Positions 1 through 8,505 of a stretch of DNA of 64,000 nt are shown here, in pieces (position 1 is the stretch's first letter; every line of letters starts with the position of its first letter). A model generated the notes under the pieces. That model made no database searches, had not been told where the DNA came from, and saw only the letters and a list, made by a program, of their open reading frames with translations. The position numbers and the translations under genes were made by a program. The stretch spans positions 62,001-126,000 of the forward strand of contig CAXBDK010000008.1 in the NCBI GenBank assembly GCA_963974715.1, in the 5' to 3' direction. This DNA comes from Sediminicola sp963974715. Its GTDB lineage: Bacteria > Bacteroidota > Bacteroidia > Flavobacteriales > Flavobacteriaceae.

Positions 1-2
1 CC

Positions 3-290
3 TGTCAACTGCCAGTATCCGCAGTTGGAGACCAATCCATAACCACTATAGAGGGGCTCTCAGAAAACGGTGACCATCCCGTACAAAAGGCTTGGTTGGA
101 GCATGACGTATATCAATGCGGTTATTGTCAGGCTGGCCAGATCATGTCGGCCACTTCCCTCCTGAACAAAAATCCCAGTCCCACCGATGGGGAAATAGAA
201 ACTGCCATGAGCGGGAACATCTGTCGTTGTGGCACCTATACAAGAATCAAGAAAGCTATCCACTCAGTTGGCAAGACCGAGAACGTTTAA
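3..290 (+). CDS. 2Fe-2S subunit of a molybdenum hydroxylase, 3' part (IorA-like)
   Basis: The open frame enters from the left edge, so the N-terminal plant-type ferredoxin domain is mostly outside the window. What remains is the C-terminal 2Fe-2S helical domain: CGYCQAGQ followed about 30 residues later by GNICRCGTY, the four-cysteine CxxC...CxC pattern of the xanthine oxidase small-subunit family. Isoquinoline 1-oxidoreductase alpha (IorA)-type proteins end this way. They pass electrons from a molybdopterin subunit. That partner (IorB-like) normally lies next to it, but none follows here. The stop is TAA at 288-290. The family call is firm; the substrate is unknown. Confidence 0.85.
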   Translation, partial: CQLPVSAVGDQSITTIEGLSENGDHPVQKAWLEHDVYQCGYCQAGQIMSATSLLNKNPSPTDGEIETAMSGNICRCGTYTRIKKAIHSVGKTENV

Positions 291-702
291 CCCCCAGGAA
301 AGCTCCACTACACCTAGAAGTACAAATAATCGAAGGCAACGAAAATCAGGAATTGGAAACCTATCCCAAGGGTCTAATCAATACGTTCTCCTGCGACGCT
401 CGGCCTACACCCTTATTTACTATGGATAGGGTATATAGTAAGCTGAGTGACCGATGCCTTCCACAGCATTAAAATTTTCTTCCTTGATCCATCGAGCAAA
501 AAATTAAACCCATACAGGCAACCAATCTTGTTTTTTGTAAATAAATTGCGCTGTTAAGGCTTTCGTTACCACTATAATCGTATATGCCTTTTGGATGTAT
601 TGCTAATGGCCAGTGGCCGCATTACATTGAAATAGATAGGTAAGAAGTCATTCAGTGACGGTAATTTGCCGGACCGATGTGCGGAACTAATAGAATGTAT
701 GG
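291..702. other. Gap of about 410 bp without a supportable gene
   Basis: Both strands carry only short, unconvincing frames between the IorA-like stop and the next gene. No tRNA, terminator or clear promoter was recognised. An IorB-like molybdopterin subunit would be expected here if the IorAB operon were intact; no molybdopterin-domain motif is visible in any frame. Confidence 0.5.
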
Positions 703-1335
703 ATGGGAATAAAGAGTTTATTGGGAAAAATTAAAAAGGAACTTAGGGTATTAAAAGGAAAGGCCGCAAAGAACAAATCCTATACCAGTTCCAAAACGTA
801 TGCCACCAAAGAAGAGGCAGCACTTCACTATACCAAATCGGTGGAACGATTGTTCGATATCAATTCTTGGAGCGATATAGAGGAAATTCCAGCCCAATTC
901 CAGCTCTTCGACCGTTCGGGCGAAAAAAAATACAGTCCCGACCTGCCTCAGATAAACGATTATATCCTAATCGAATTTACGGGTCCCCTACCCATCAACT
1001 GGGTAAAGATCTGTAATGTGTCCATAAAAGAGGATTCCGCCCAATTCACGGTGAGGCCTTCCTCCGATCCGTTGGCAACCGATAAAAAAACGCCGGTCAC
1101 CTCCCATTTTTTTAAAAACAAGAGCCGCAGTGTTTTTAAGGTATCCCTTCATAAAAATACCATAACGGCCCAAGAAATAGGTACGGATGAGACCATTAAC
1201 AACCGGGGACGCGAAGCGGGTGACAGAAAGTTGATCAATACCATGATCGCGGAGGCCGGATGGGCGGGCTTCCAAAAGTTTCAATGGGAAATCTTAACGT
1301 CCTATCTATGCCTTGGGATGGATGCAAAAAAATAG
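703..1335 (+). CDS. Unknown soluble protein, 210 aa
   Basis: I do not recognise the family. The protein has a very basic N-terminus (about residues 1-30, many Lys), then an acidic/aromatic middle. A conserved-looking C-terminal part contains NNRGREAGD and a Trp/Phe-rich tail (about 175-205). There is no signal peptide and no membrane segment. An ATG at 699 is in another frame; 703 is the first ATG of this frame. The gene converges on the Nudix-type gene, with 9 bp between their stops. Codon use looks like its neighbours, so it is very probably a real gene, function unknown. Confidence 0.75.
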   Translation: MGIKSLLGKIKKELRVLKGKAAKNKSYTSSKTYATKEEAALHYTKSVERLFDINSWSDIEEIPAQFQLFDRSGEKKYSPDLPQINDYILIEFTGPLPINWVKICNVSIKEDSAQFTVRPSSDPLATDKKTPVTSHFFKNKSRSVFKVSLHKNTITAQEIGTDETINNRGREAGDRKLINTMIAEAGWAGFQKFQWEILTSYLCLGMDAKK

Positions 1336-1344
1336 AACACGGGT

Positions 1345-2064
1345 TCAAGACTTAAAACTATACAGGTAAGGGGCTTTATGGGCCCCTCCCAAAAATTGTT
1401 TTTCATGTCGGACCACCATATCGGCCGACAAGATCTTGCGTTGAAAATTGGTCCTGGTCAATTTTTCCCCAAGAATGGCCTCATATACCTGCTGCAGGGC
1501 CCTCATGGTAAATTTGGGCGGTAATAGGTTACTGCCCACCAACTTTTTGTCCAAATTTTGGCGAAGTACCTCCACGGCCTTTTTCACGATATCCTTATGG
1601 TCCATTATCAAAGGGGGAAGACCGTCCACAGGATACCAGTTCATGGAGTCGGATAGGGCATCCGGGACAGGGGTTACCTTAGAATGGTCCAGAAGGGCAT
1701 AATAGGCGACCGAGATAAAACGATCCAAGAGCCAGTGCCCCTGCTCCGGGGCATATCCATTGGCTTCCAATATTTTTTTCATTACCCTTCCCTTCGATCT
1801 ATTTACCTTTCCAAAGGTTGAGAATTGCTCCAGATACACCTCTCGAAGCCCTGTCCGCTCCGTTAAGCCGCGCTTAACGGCATCATCAAGATTTTCATCC
1901 CTCTTTACAAACCCGCCCGGAAGGGCATAGAGACCACTATTGTGGTACTCGAGGATCAATATATGCAGTTCGCTGTCATGGTACCCAAAAATAACCGAAT
2001 CATAGGCTAAATGTGGGATATGGCACTCAAGTGCAGGAAGGTCCTTGGAATTTTTTTCTTTCAA
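1345..2064 (-). CDS. Nudix-family transcriptional regulator (NrtR/AraR-like)
   Basis: The N-terminal half is a Nudix fold. The Nudix box is present from G51 (GGFVKRDENLDD, then R65), but the catalytic REUxEExGU part reads RGLTERTGL: two of the three acidic metal-binding positions are Gly66 and Arg70. The C-terminal third (about 160-239) resembles the winged-helix DNA-binding domain of the NrtR-type family (LPPKFTMRALQQVYEAILG, TRTNFQRKIL). Such proteins bind a sugar- or ADP-ribose-type ligand and act as regulators; some Bacteroidota members control sugar use. It is divergent from the esterase gene, with a perfect palindrome between them. The regulator role is inferred from the lost catalytic residues and the extra domain. 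Confidence 0.85.
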   Translation of the reverse strand: MKEKNSKDLPALECHIPHLAYDSVIFGYHDSELHILILEYHNSGLYALPGGFVKRDENLDDAVKRGLTERTGLREVYLEQFSTFGKVNRSKGRVMKKILEANGYAPEQGHWLLDRFISVAYYALLDHSKVTPVPDALSDSMNWYPVDGLPPLIMDHKDIVKKAVEVLRQNLDKKLVGSNLLPPKFTMRALQQVYEAILGEKLTRTNFQRKILSADMVVRHEKQFLGGAHKAPYLYSFKS

Positions 2065-2116
2065 CTTAAATTTTTTTACAAAGAAATGGTAAAAGTCAAA
2101 AATAAAAAAGTATTAT

Positions 2117-2133
2117 TGTATCATAATGATACA
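2117..2133. promoter_or_regulatory. 17-bp perfect palindrome, likely operator of the Nudix-type regulator
   Basis: TGTATCAT-A-ATGATACA: two 8-bp arms around one central base. It lies in the 80-bp gap between the divergent Nudix regulator (start 2064) and esterase (start 2145), 12 bp before the esterase ATG. Position and symmetry fit a repressor site for the adjacent regulator. This is inference from sequence only. Confidence 0.6.
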
Positions 2134-2144
2134 TTTATGGAATT

Positions 2145-3772
2145 ATGAAAATATCGAACTTTTTATTCGCTATTTGCCTTTTGTTATCCTCTCTGGGGCT
2201 TTCCCAGACAAGTGATGCCTTTCCTGTAAGGACAGCTTTGGAGAACGGGATTGTTGAAGGGGACTATCATACCCACACCGGTATACAGACGTATTTTGGC
2301 ATTCCCTTCGCAAAACCTCCGGTTGGGGAGCTAAGGTGGAAAGCCCCACAGCCCCTGGAACCATGGCATGGCGTTCAAGTTACCAAGACTTTCTCCCCCA
2401 GACCTGTACAGGCAATGGTTTTCGGCGATATGAAATCACGGTCTGCCGGATTGAACGAGGACTGTCTGTATTTGAACGTATGGACCCCCGCCAAACATAA
2501 TACCAAAAACTTGCCCGTGCTGGTATATTTTTATGGGGGCGGGAACGTTGCCGGCGATGCCTCCGAATATCGCTATGATGGTGAAAGTATGGAAAGCAGG
2601 GAATTGTTGTGGTAACGGTAAATTATCGACTCAATATTTTCGGTTTTCTGGCCCATCCGGACCTAAGTGCCGAGTCGCCCAACAAAGTTTCGGGCAATTA
2701 TGGCTTATTGGACCAGCAAGCATCCTTGGAATGGGTGCAAAAAAATATCGCCGCCTTTGGGGGCGATCCAAAAAAGGTGACCATCGCAGGGGAATCTGCA
2801 GGATCGGTCGCGGTGAGCGTGCACATGGCCTCCCCCCTCTCTAAAAATCTTTTTGCCGGTGCCATTGGCGAAAGTGGGGCCGCTATCAGCGCCATGCCAC
2901 CCGTTTCACTAAAAGAAGCCGAAAAAATCGGGTCCGAATTTCTTGGCAATTTAGGTTATACCCGTATTTCGGAATTTAGAAAACTTAGCACCCAAAAAAT
3001 CTATGAGCTGTACACTGCCTCCAAACCTTTCCGCTTTCCCATGACAATGGATGGCCATATGCTTACCGCTCCCCTCCCCGAAATTTTCGAGGCCGGTGAG
3101 CAAGCGCAGGTCCCTTTATTGGTCGGTTGGAATTCAGCGGAAATGCCGGCAATGGCATTTATGCAGGGACAGCCCTTTACGGAGGAAAATTTTATCAAAA
3201 AGGTAAAGGAGGGCTACCCCGATAATATGGATGCCATACTGAAACTTTATCCCCATACATCACAAAAGGAAGTGGAGAAAGCGGCCACGGACCTTGCTTC
3301 GGACAGGTTCATGGGCTACAGTACCTGGAAGTGGTTCGACCTGCATAGGAAGAACAGTGACCAACCGGTGTACCGCTATCTTTACAGTAAACTAAGGCCT
3401 CCCTTGGCCAATAGGGAGCTAGCCTCCGGTCTTGCCGGGGGAACCATAAAAAAAGACCCCAATGCCCCTACGATGCCCGAACCGATCGGGGCGCCACATG
3501 CCGCTGAAATTGAATACGCCATGGGCAACCTTGATCTGGTGACCGATTATGAATGGACCGAGGACGACCAAACAGTCTCCAAGACCATGCAGGGGTATTT
3601 TGCCAACTTTATCAAGACTGGGAATCCCAATGGGAACGGACTTACGGAGTGGCCCGCCGCCGAACCGACAGATCAAAAGCCGCCAGTTATGGTACTGGAT
3701 ACGGAAAGTAGCCTCATCAAAGCTCCTAGTGATGACCGCTATTTCATGTTCGATAAAATGATCCAAAAATAA
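2145..3772 (+). pseudogene. Secreted type-B carboxylesterase, frameshifted
   Basis: Two frames together encode one carboxylesterase-family (PF00135-type) protein of about 540 aa with an N-terminal signal peptide (ends near TSDAF). Frame 1 (2145-2615) carries YFGIPFAKPPVGELRW, the NEDCLYLNVW motif and YFYGGG. The second frame (to 3772) carries TVNYRLNIFGF, the nucleophile elbow GESAGS (Ser codon near 2795) and GAPHAAEIEYAMGN with the catalytic His. The break is at atgg|aaagcaggga, about 2592-2593: adding one base there restores ESMAKQGIVVVTVNYR, so one base is missing. All motifs are otherwise intact, so the lesion is recent or an assembly error. It is divergent from the Nudix-type regulator and probably controlled by it. 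Confidence 0.88.
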
Positions 3773-3814
3773 TGTTGCCAAACTAACCACCAAATTTTAA
3801 CCCTAGTGACCTTT

Positions 3815-3850
3815 AAAGAAGTCGGATCTACCATCCGACTTCTTTTATTT
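3815..3850. terminator. Bidirectional terminator
   Basis: A 13-bp perfect stem (AAAGAAGTCGGAT / ATCCGACTTCTTT, loop CTACC) is followed by a T-rich tail on the + strand and has A-rich sequence on the other side. It sits between the convergent esterase and isomerase genes and can serve both. Confidence 0.85.
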
Positions 3851-3857
3851 CCTTCGA

Positions 3858-4694
3858 CTATAGTTTTGACAAGTAGGCCATATTTTCTTCCATGCTCTCA
3901 AAGGCCGTACTACTGTATTCTTCCTGCTCCAAAAAAATATGCCGTACCCCGGAAGCTTTTTTGTTTTTTAGAATAGTAGGGATATCGAGGCCTCCCCGTC
4001 CAAATTCGGTGCTTTCCTGTTTCTTCAGGTCCATATCCTTTAAATGCCACAGAGGGAAACGTCCCGGAAAACGTTCAAAATAATCCATGGGATCCTTTCC
4101 TACCACCACTACCCATCCCAGATCAAGCTCCATATGAACCAGATCGGTCTCGGTATTGTTCAACAAAACTTCATATAGCACCTGTCCATCTACCGAATCA
4201 AACTCATAATCATGGTTGTGGTAGCCAAATTTTATCCCCAATTTTTTACAGGCCTCCCCAGCTTTGTTAAACGCTTCGGCAACGCTTTTGTAATTGTCCA
4301 CCGTTTGCCCATCCGATGGCATACTGGAACATATCAAGTATTCCTGTCCGGATTCCACTGCCTCTTCCATAGTATGTTCCCAATCCTTGTCCAAGGCAAC
4401 ATGCCCGCTTACAAGTTGCATTCCCAGATCGGCACATACTTTTTTCATTTCCGCGGGTTGGAAACCGTAATAGTGACCCTTGCCGCTTTTGGCCGATTCG
4501 ATCTTTTTGATGCCCATATCGGCAATCCTTCGCATTGTTCCCAAGGGGTCCTTTTCCAATTCATTACGGAAAGTGTACAGTTGTACCCCAAGATTTTTTT
4601 CGTCCGCAAAGGAAGGAAAAGCAAAGGAAGGCAGTAGAATGGTACCCGCCGCCACAGCGCTTCCCTGTACCAAAAATTTTTTTCTCGTCATCAT
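3858..4694 (-). CDS. Exported sugar phosphate isomerase/epimerase-like TIM barrel
   Basis: The N-terminus MTRKKFLVQGSAVAAG...SFAFPSFA is a signal peptide, possibly Tat- or Sec-type. The rest (about 35-278) is a xylose-isomerase-like TIM barrel: LGVQLYTFRNEL at the start, GYHNHDYEF, MELDLGWV, WHLKDMD and a late LEQEEY. These contribute the His/Asp/Glu metal ligands typical of the family. Length 278 is normal. The second of two adjacent Met codons could also be the start. It lies 54 bp downstream of the aldo/keto reductase on the same strand, probably in one transcript. The substrate cannot be told from sequence. Confidence 0.85.
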   Translation of the reverse strand: MMTRKKFLVQGSAVAAGTILLPSFAFPSFADEKNLGVQLYTFRNELEKDPLGTMRRIADMGIKKIESAKSGKGHYYGFQPAEMKKVCADLGMQLVSGHVALDKDWEHTMEEAVESGQEYLICSSMPSDGQTVDNYKSVAEAFNKAGEACKKLGIKFGYHNHDYEFDSVDGQVLYEVLLNNTETDLVHMELDLGWVVVVGKDPMDYFERFPGRFPLWHLKDMDLKKQESTEFGRGGLDIPTILKNKKASGVRHIFLEQEEYSSTAFESMEENMAYLSKL

Positions 4695-4748
4695 ATAAAT
4701 TGTGGTTTTGAAATTTATATTGGTTTGTTAATATCCCAATGAATCGAC

Positions 4749-5720
4749 TTACTGTGACCAGGACGTTGGTTTTCTGTCCCATCGGTGTTCCCTTAGCTTA
4801 TTGTACAGTTCCAGTGGGAGCCCCTTTCCGTCACTAAGGGAGGTATTGGCCAGCACGTTGCGTTGCTTGCGCATTCCAGGGATGATGGTGCCCACGTTAG
4901 GGTTCATTGTTATAAAACGCAAGGCCATCTCGGCCATGGTCATTCCCGGGGGGACCAATGGTCTCAATCGATCGGCCCTCTCCGCACTGGGTATAAGGTT
5001 TTCCGGCACAAAATAGGTACCCCGCCAGTCGCCTTCCGGAAAGGTGGTGTCCTTATGGATGTTGCCCGTAAGGGTGCCCTCATCAAAGGGCACCCTGGCA
5101 ATGATCCCAATGTCCATTTTTTCGCAGAGGGGAAAAAGTACATCTTCCGGTGCCTGATCGAAAATATTATAGATTACCTGCACCGTGTCAATAGCTCCAG
5201 TATGCAGGGCTTTGATACAGTTTTCAGGTTCCCAACGGTTTACGCTGATGCCCATGGCCGCAATTTTTCCCGCTTTTTTAAGATCTTCCACCGCCCGCTG
5301 CCATTCTTCCTCATCTGCCCAGGAATCGTCCCAAGTATGGAACTGCATCAAATCTATTTTTTCCATCCCAAGGTTTTTCAACGTCTTTTCCGTATACTCG
5401 GTAATATGCGGGGCAGGGTAGGAATCTTTAAGCGTATAATGCGGTTGGGCAGGCCATTTAAAATTTTTTGGGGGAATTTTACTTGCCGCATACAATTTTT
5501 TGTTGGGATGTCGTCTAACAAGCTGGCCCAATAGTTCCTCACTATGGCCTTCCCCATAACCCCATGCGGTATCAAAAAAATTGACCCCTTTTTCCACTGC
5601 CAGATCCAAGGATCTTGCTGATTGTTCATCATCCGATTCCGTCCAGCCACCCATGCCCCACATGCCATAACCTATTTCACCAAGTTGCCAATTGGTGCGT
5701 CCAAATTTTCTATGTTCCAT
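4749..5720 (-). CDS. Aldo/keto reductase
   Basis: A full-length 323-aa NADPH-type aldo/keto reductase barrel. The N-terminus is RKFGRTNWQLGEIGYGMWGMGG. The catalytic tetrad can be placed at Asp50 and Tyr55 (FFDTAWGYG), Lys81 (ASKIPP) and His128 (LMQFHTW). A late VGTIIPGMRK segment matches the cofactor-binding loop. There is no signal peptide, so it is cytoplasmic. Its neighbours, an isomerase-like barrel and a TolB-like propeller on the same strand, suggest sugar or polyol conversion, but the substrate is not known. Confidence 0.92.
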   Translation of the reverse strand: MEHRKFGRTNWQLGEIGYGMWGMGGWTESDDEQSARSLDLAVEKGVNFFDTAWGYGEGHSEELLGQLVRRHPNKKLYAASKIPPKNFKWPAQPHYTLKDSYPAPHITEYTEKTLKNLGMEKIDLMQFHTWDDSWADEEEWQRAVEDLKKAGKIAAMGISVNRWEPENCIKALHTGAIDTVQVIYNIFDQAPEDVLFPLCEKMDIGIIARVPFDEGTLTGNIHKDTTFPEGDWRGTYFVPENLIPSAERADRLRPLVPPGMTMAEMALRFITMNPNVGTIIPGMRKQRNVLANTSLSDGKGLPLELYNKLREHRWDRKPTSWSQ

Positions 5721-5804
5721 TGATCGATCTTAAAAATGAGCTTGTAAGGTATAAAAAATATATGGGTACTTAGAAGGCCTTTTTTCCCCTTATCGTTGGA
5801 TTCA

Positions 5805-7334
5805 TCATTTGGTTGCATAGTCCAAGGTTGCGGAATTGCTCACAAAGGAAATTTGCTTGCTATCCGGCGACCATGAATTTACGTTTAATGTTCCCTGTCC
5901 CCCATACAGATGGGCCAAAACCCTTGGCGCACCTCCCCCCACTGGCATTAATCGTAGCATTACCCGTTTATGGGAAGGATGTGAATTGAGTTCGATATCA
6001 GGTTCGAAGGAGATAAAGGCGATCCATTTACCATCTGGGGAAATATGCGGGAACCAGTCATTATAGGCATCAAAGGTAAGCTGCTCCTTATCGCTGCCAT
6101 CCGGTTTCATTCGCCATAGCTGCATTGTCCCCCCATTAATCGAACCATTGTAATAGATATACTTTCCATCGGGCGAATATTCACAACCGTCCACATGTTC
6201 CCATTTTTTGGTATCCGTAAGTTTGGTTTCCCTCTTATCCCCGATCGCTTTTTTATAGATATTGTAATTGGGGCCATCCTCCCTTTGCGCAACATAGACC
6301 AGTTCCTTGTTATTGGGGGCCCATCCGTGCAGATAAGAAGGCGCTTGGTCGGTAATGGGTACGGGATCCCCACCTGATAGGGGCAATACAAAAATATTGG
6401 AGCCCTTACCATCATTATGGCTTATACCCAACATTTTGCCATCGAATGAAATACAGTGATCGTTGTTCAGGTCATCCGCCCGACCCGTATCAAGTTTTTT
6501 GGGTTTCCCACCGTTTACCGGGATGGTAAATAATGAACCGTCCATATTGAATAGCAGTTCCTTCCCATCCGGCATCCAATTTGGGGCTTCAAATCGATCG
6601 TTCCTATCGTAAATTATCTTTCGTTTTCCCGTAAAAACGTTCATGGTTTCCAATCGGCACCCTATCCAGCCTTGGTTGTAGGGATCGTAGGAGTCGGCCA
6701 CAGGTTGATCTATCCGCACGTTCCATACGGTTGCGGTTTCCTTCACGTTCTCGTCATGAGAACCGATCACGATACCCAATAATACCTCTGCAGGCATATT
6801 TTCCAATATTTTGGAACTTATATGTTGTAGGGGTTCCCCTTTGTGTGCGGCCCTGACCATAAACAAATTCCCCTGTCTTTCCAATTGTATAATTCCAAAA
6901 TACCTTTTTTGGGCCCATACATCATCCTGTGGGGTATGCATATTGGCTGCGGTGCTTGTCCGCCACTGTCCCGCCATAAGCCCGTCACCATGCAAAAATC
7001 CGCCCACCATAACCGAATTGTCCGCCTCGGATGCCCTTGCCATCCACCCAATCTTACGATGAATATCGTTTATGCCCTCCAAACGAAAATTGGCCGTTGC
7101 GATAAAATCCCCCTGCACTTTGTTGTAAAGATAGCGGTGTTCGTCCCGTTGCCCCCAAATATTGTATCCGGCGCCCTGTATGGTATAGGTCTGTGAAATA
7201 GTATCATACGCTGCATCCCCTGCCAATTTTGGGTTGCCGATATCCCTGTTATATTGAAAGATACCAATTGGATTTTCTTGGGATGCCATCAATTGGAAAA
7301 CACTAAAAAAAAGAAGGATCAAGGCGGTCTTCAT
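5805..7334 (-). CDS. Secreted TolB-like beta-propeller protein with N-terminal jelly-roll-like domain
   Basis: The signal peptide is about residues 1-19 (LLFFSVFQLMASQ). Residues about 20-215 look like a concanavalin/DUF1349-like beta-sandwich (NKVQGDFIATANF, KIGWMARAS, GGFLHGDGL). Residues about 225-500 contain WD40-like/PD40 propeller repeats: APNWMPDGKELLF, SFDGKMLGIS, EYSPDGKYIYYN, HISPDGKWIAF, NSWSPDSKQISF. These are the repeats of periplasmic TolB family proteins, but this is not the Tol-Pal TolB itself. It lies 84 bp upstream of the aldo/keto reductase on the same strand and is probably co-transcribed. The role is likely binding or sensing in the periplasm; no enzyme motif was recognised. 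Confidence 0.8.
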   Translation of the reverse strand: MKTALILLFFSVFQLMASQENPIGIFQYNRDIGNPKLAGDAAYDTISQTYTIQGAGYNIWGQRDEHRYLYNKVQGDFIATANFRLEGINDIHRKIGWMARASEADNSVMVGGFLHGDGLMAGQWRTSTAANMHTPQDDVWAQKRYFGIIQLERQGNLFMVRAAHKGEPLQHISSKILENMPAEVLLGIVIGSHDENVKETATVWNVRIDQPVADSYDPYNQGWIGCRLETMNVFTGKRKIIYDRNDRFEAPNWMPDGKELLFNMDGSLFTIPVNGGKPKKLDTGRADDLNNDHCISFDGKMLGISHNDGKGSNIFVLPLSGGDPVPITDQAPSYLHGWAPNNKELVYVAQREDGPNYNIYKKAIGDKRETKLTDTKKWEHVDGCEYSPDGKYIYYNGSINGGTMQLWRMKPDGSDKEQLTFDAYNDWFPHISPDGKWIAFISFEPDIELNSHPSHKRVMLRLMPVGGGAPRVLAHLYGGQGTLNVNSWSPDSKQISFVSNSATLDYATK

Positions 7335-7472
7335 AGATAGCTATCAAGGTTATTCATTACAGGAGGTAAAATTAGCCAACACCACAAACCAAAGTCGCAG
7401 CCTACAGCTTATTATAGGTAGTGGATCTATTAAATGTACAAATTATTAGTCCATTGCCCGAAAAATAATTTC

Positions 7473-7976
7473 TTAGGAGTTTTTGGAAACCGACTTTTTA
7501 AGGAGTTCCCAATAAATAAGGACCACCGAAACCATAAAGGAGAAGGTCATAAGCGCCCCGGAAGCCATTACTACGAAACGCATCCATAGGACCCCTTTCC
7601 AGAGCAAATAGATGCCCCCAAAGGTAAAGAGGACCGACAATAACGGTTCCACCATCAGAAATTTTTTAAGTCCGCCAGAAAGGTTGGTGCTGGCCACCAA
7701 CAGTGAAAGAATAAAAAAGATCACGGCCATGGAAAGGATATGGGTGTGCAAAATGGAGAGCAACTGTTTCTCATTTTTGGCAAATTTCATCTCTTCCGCC
7801 TCAAGATCTTCCTCATTGCCCAAATAATTTTCCTGTATACCCCTAGGGGAGGCCTCCGTGGTCACATTTACAAATTGCAGTGCGGATATAAAGCCCGTGG
7901 AAAGGACGAACAAAAAGATACCTATCAATAATTTTATATCCCTTGGAAAGGAAGTCAATGACCCGGAGAACACCAT
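7473..7976 (-). CDS. Four-helix membrane protein at the end of the heme-locus operon
   Basis: A 167-aa protein with four predicted membrane segments (about 14-37, 75-97, 103-124, 130-157) and one charged loop (about 45-70). The second helix begins LHTHIL, giving two His residues near the membrane edge that could bind a metal or heme (inference). I do not recognise a named family. It is the last gene of the minus-strand arm that starts at DUF6607, so a role in iron or heme handling is suggested by context only. Confidence 0.7.
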   Translation of the reverse strand: MVFSGSLTSFPRDIKLLIGIFLFVLSTGFISALQFVNVTTEASPRGIQENYLGNEEDLEAEEMKFAKNEKQLLSILHTHILSMAVIFFILSLLVASTNLSGGLKKFLMVEPLLSVLFTFGGIYLLWKGVLWMRFVVMASGALMTFSFMVSVVLIYWELLKKSVSKNS

Positions 7977-8002
7977 AAACCGTAAATTTTGGACAAAATA
8001 AT

Positions 8003-8092
8003 CTATTTATCGCTAAGAAATGGGGTGTCCATAAAAATAGGCACTCCGATAATGGCCAATACCAATGACCATAGGACAAGCCCGTTTGGCAT
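8003..8092 (-). CDS. Possible 29-aa membrane microprotein
   Basis: ATG at 8092 opens MPNGLVLWSLVLAIIGV and ends at TAG 8003 with MDTPFLSDK: one hydrophobic helix and a short polar tail. The frame is open upstream to about 8128, where two TTG codons could extend it by a dozen residues. It fills the otherwise empty space between the DUF6686-like gene and the membrane protein in the same orientation. Very short, so chance is possible. Confidence 0.35.
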   Translation of the reverse strand: MPNGLVLWSLVLAIIGVPIFMDTPFLSDK

Positions 8093-8143
8093 ATATTGTA
8101 AAACCCGGGGCAGTTCTGCACGCAACAAACCTCACTTAGCGCA

Positions 8144-8500
8144 TCAATTGAAGAAGGTATTGTAATTGATGTCCTTCGTCTTCAATAATTTGAAATCGGC
8201 CGATTTTCCCCCAAAAGCCACCAAACTTTTCAGTTCCTCCAGTTCGGGAAGGTCCAGCACCAAAATCAGATTGGACTGGGCGGTGGGAATGGGTATCTTC
8301 CTTTTCATGGAGCAACCGCACATCCTTTTCTCCCAATAGGCTAGATCCAAGTTTTTAAGGAAACAACAGAATTGGTCCAATTCCTCCACTGTAAAATCAT
8401 ATACAAAATTGGTAAATGTAAGTTGATAGCTGTCAAAGCCCTTCAGTTTTAGCAAACAGCCATTTTTGGTCTGTTTCAAAACTTGGATTTTTTGGCACAT
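8144..8500 (-). CDS. Small cysteine-containing protein, possibly DUF6686 family
   Basis: A 118-aa protein without a signal peptide. It has five cysteines: one at residue 2, one in the N-terminal part, a CC pair and MCGCSMKRKIPIPT near the middle. The CGCSMKRKIPI segment and the C-terminal half resemble what I remember of DUF6686, a short Bacteroidota family of unknown function; this recall is not certain. It lies 5 bp downstream of the FMN-binding protein, so it is translationally linked to the heme-locus arm. The CxC and CC motifs could bind metal or take part in redox chemistry; this is inference. Confidence 0.7.
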   Translation of the reverse strand: MCQKIQVLKQTKNGCLLKLKGFDSYQLTFTNFVYDFTVEELDQFCCFLKNLDLAYWEKRMCGCSMKRKIPIPTAQSNLILVLDLPELEELKSLVAFGGKSADFKLLKTKDINYNTFFN

Positions 8501-8505
8501 AAAAA

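Noticed and set aside
8127..8150. Possible third copy of the intergenic repeat (CTCACTTAGCGCATCA)
   Set aside because: Only the short CACTTAG part matches; the flanks are unlike copies A and B.
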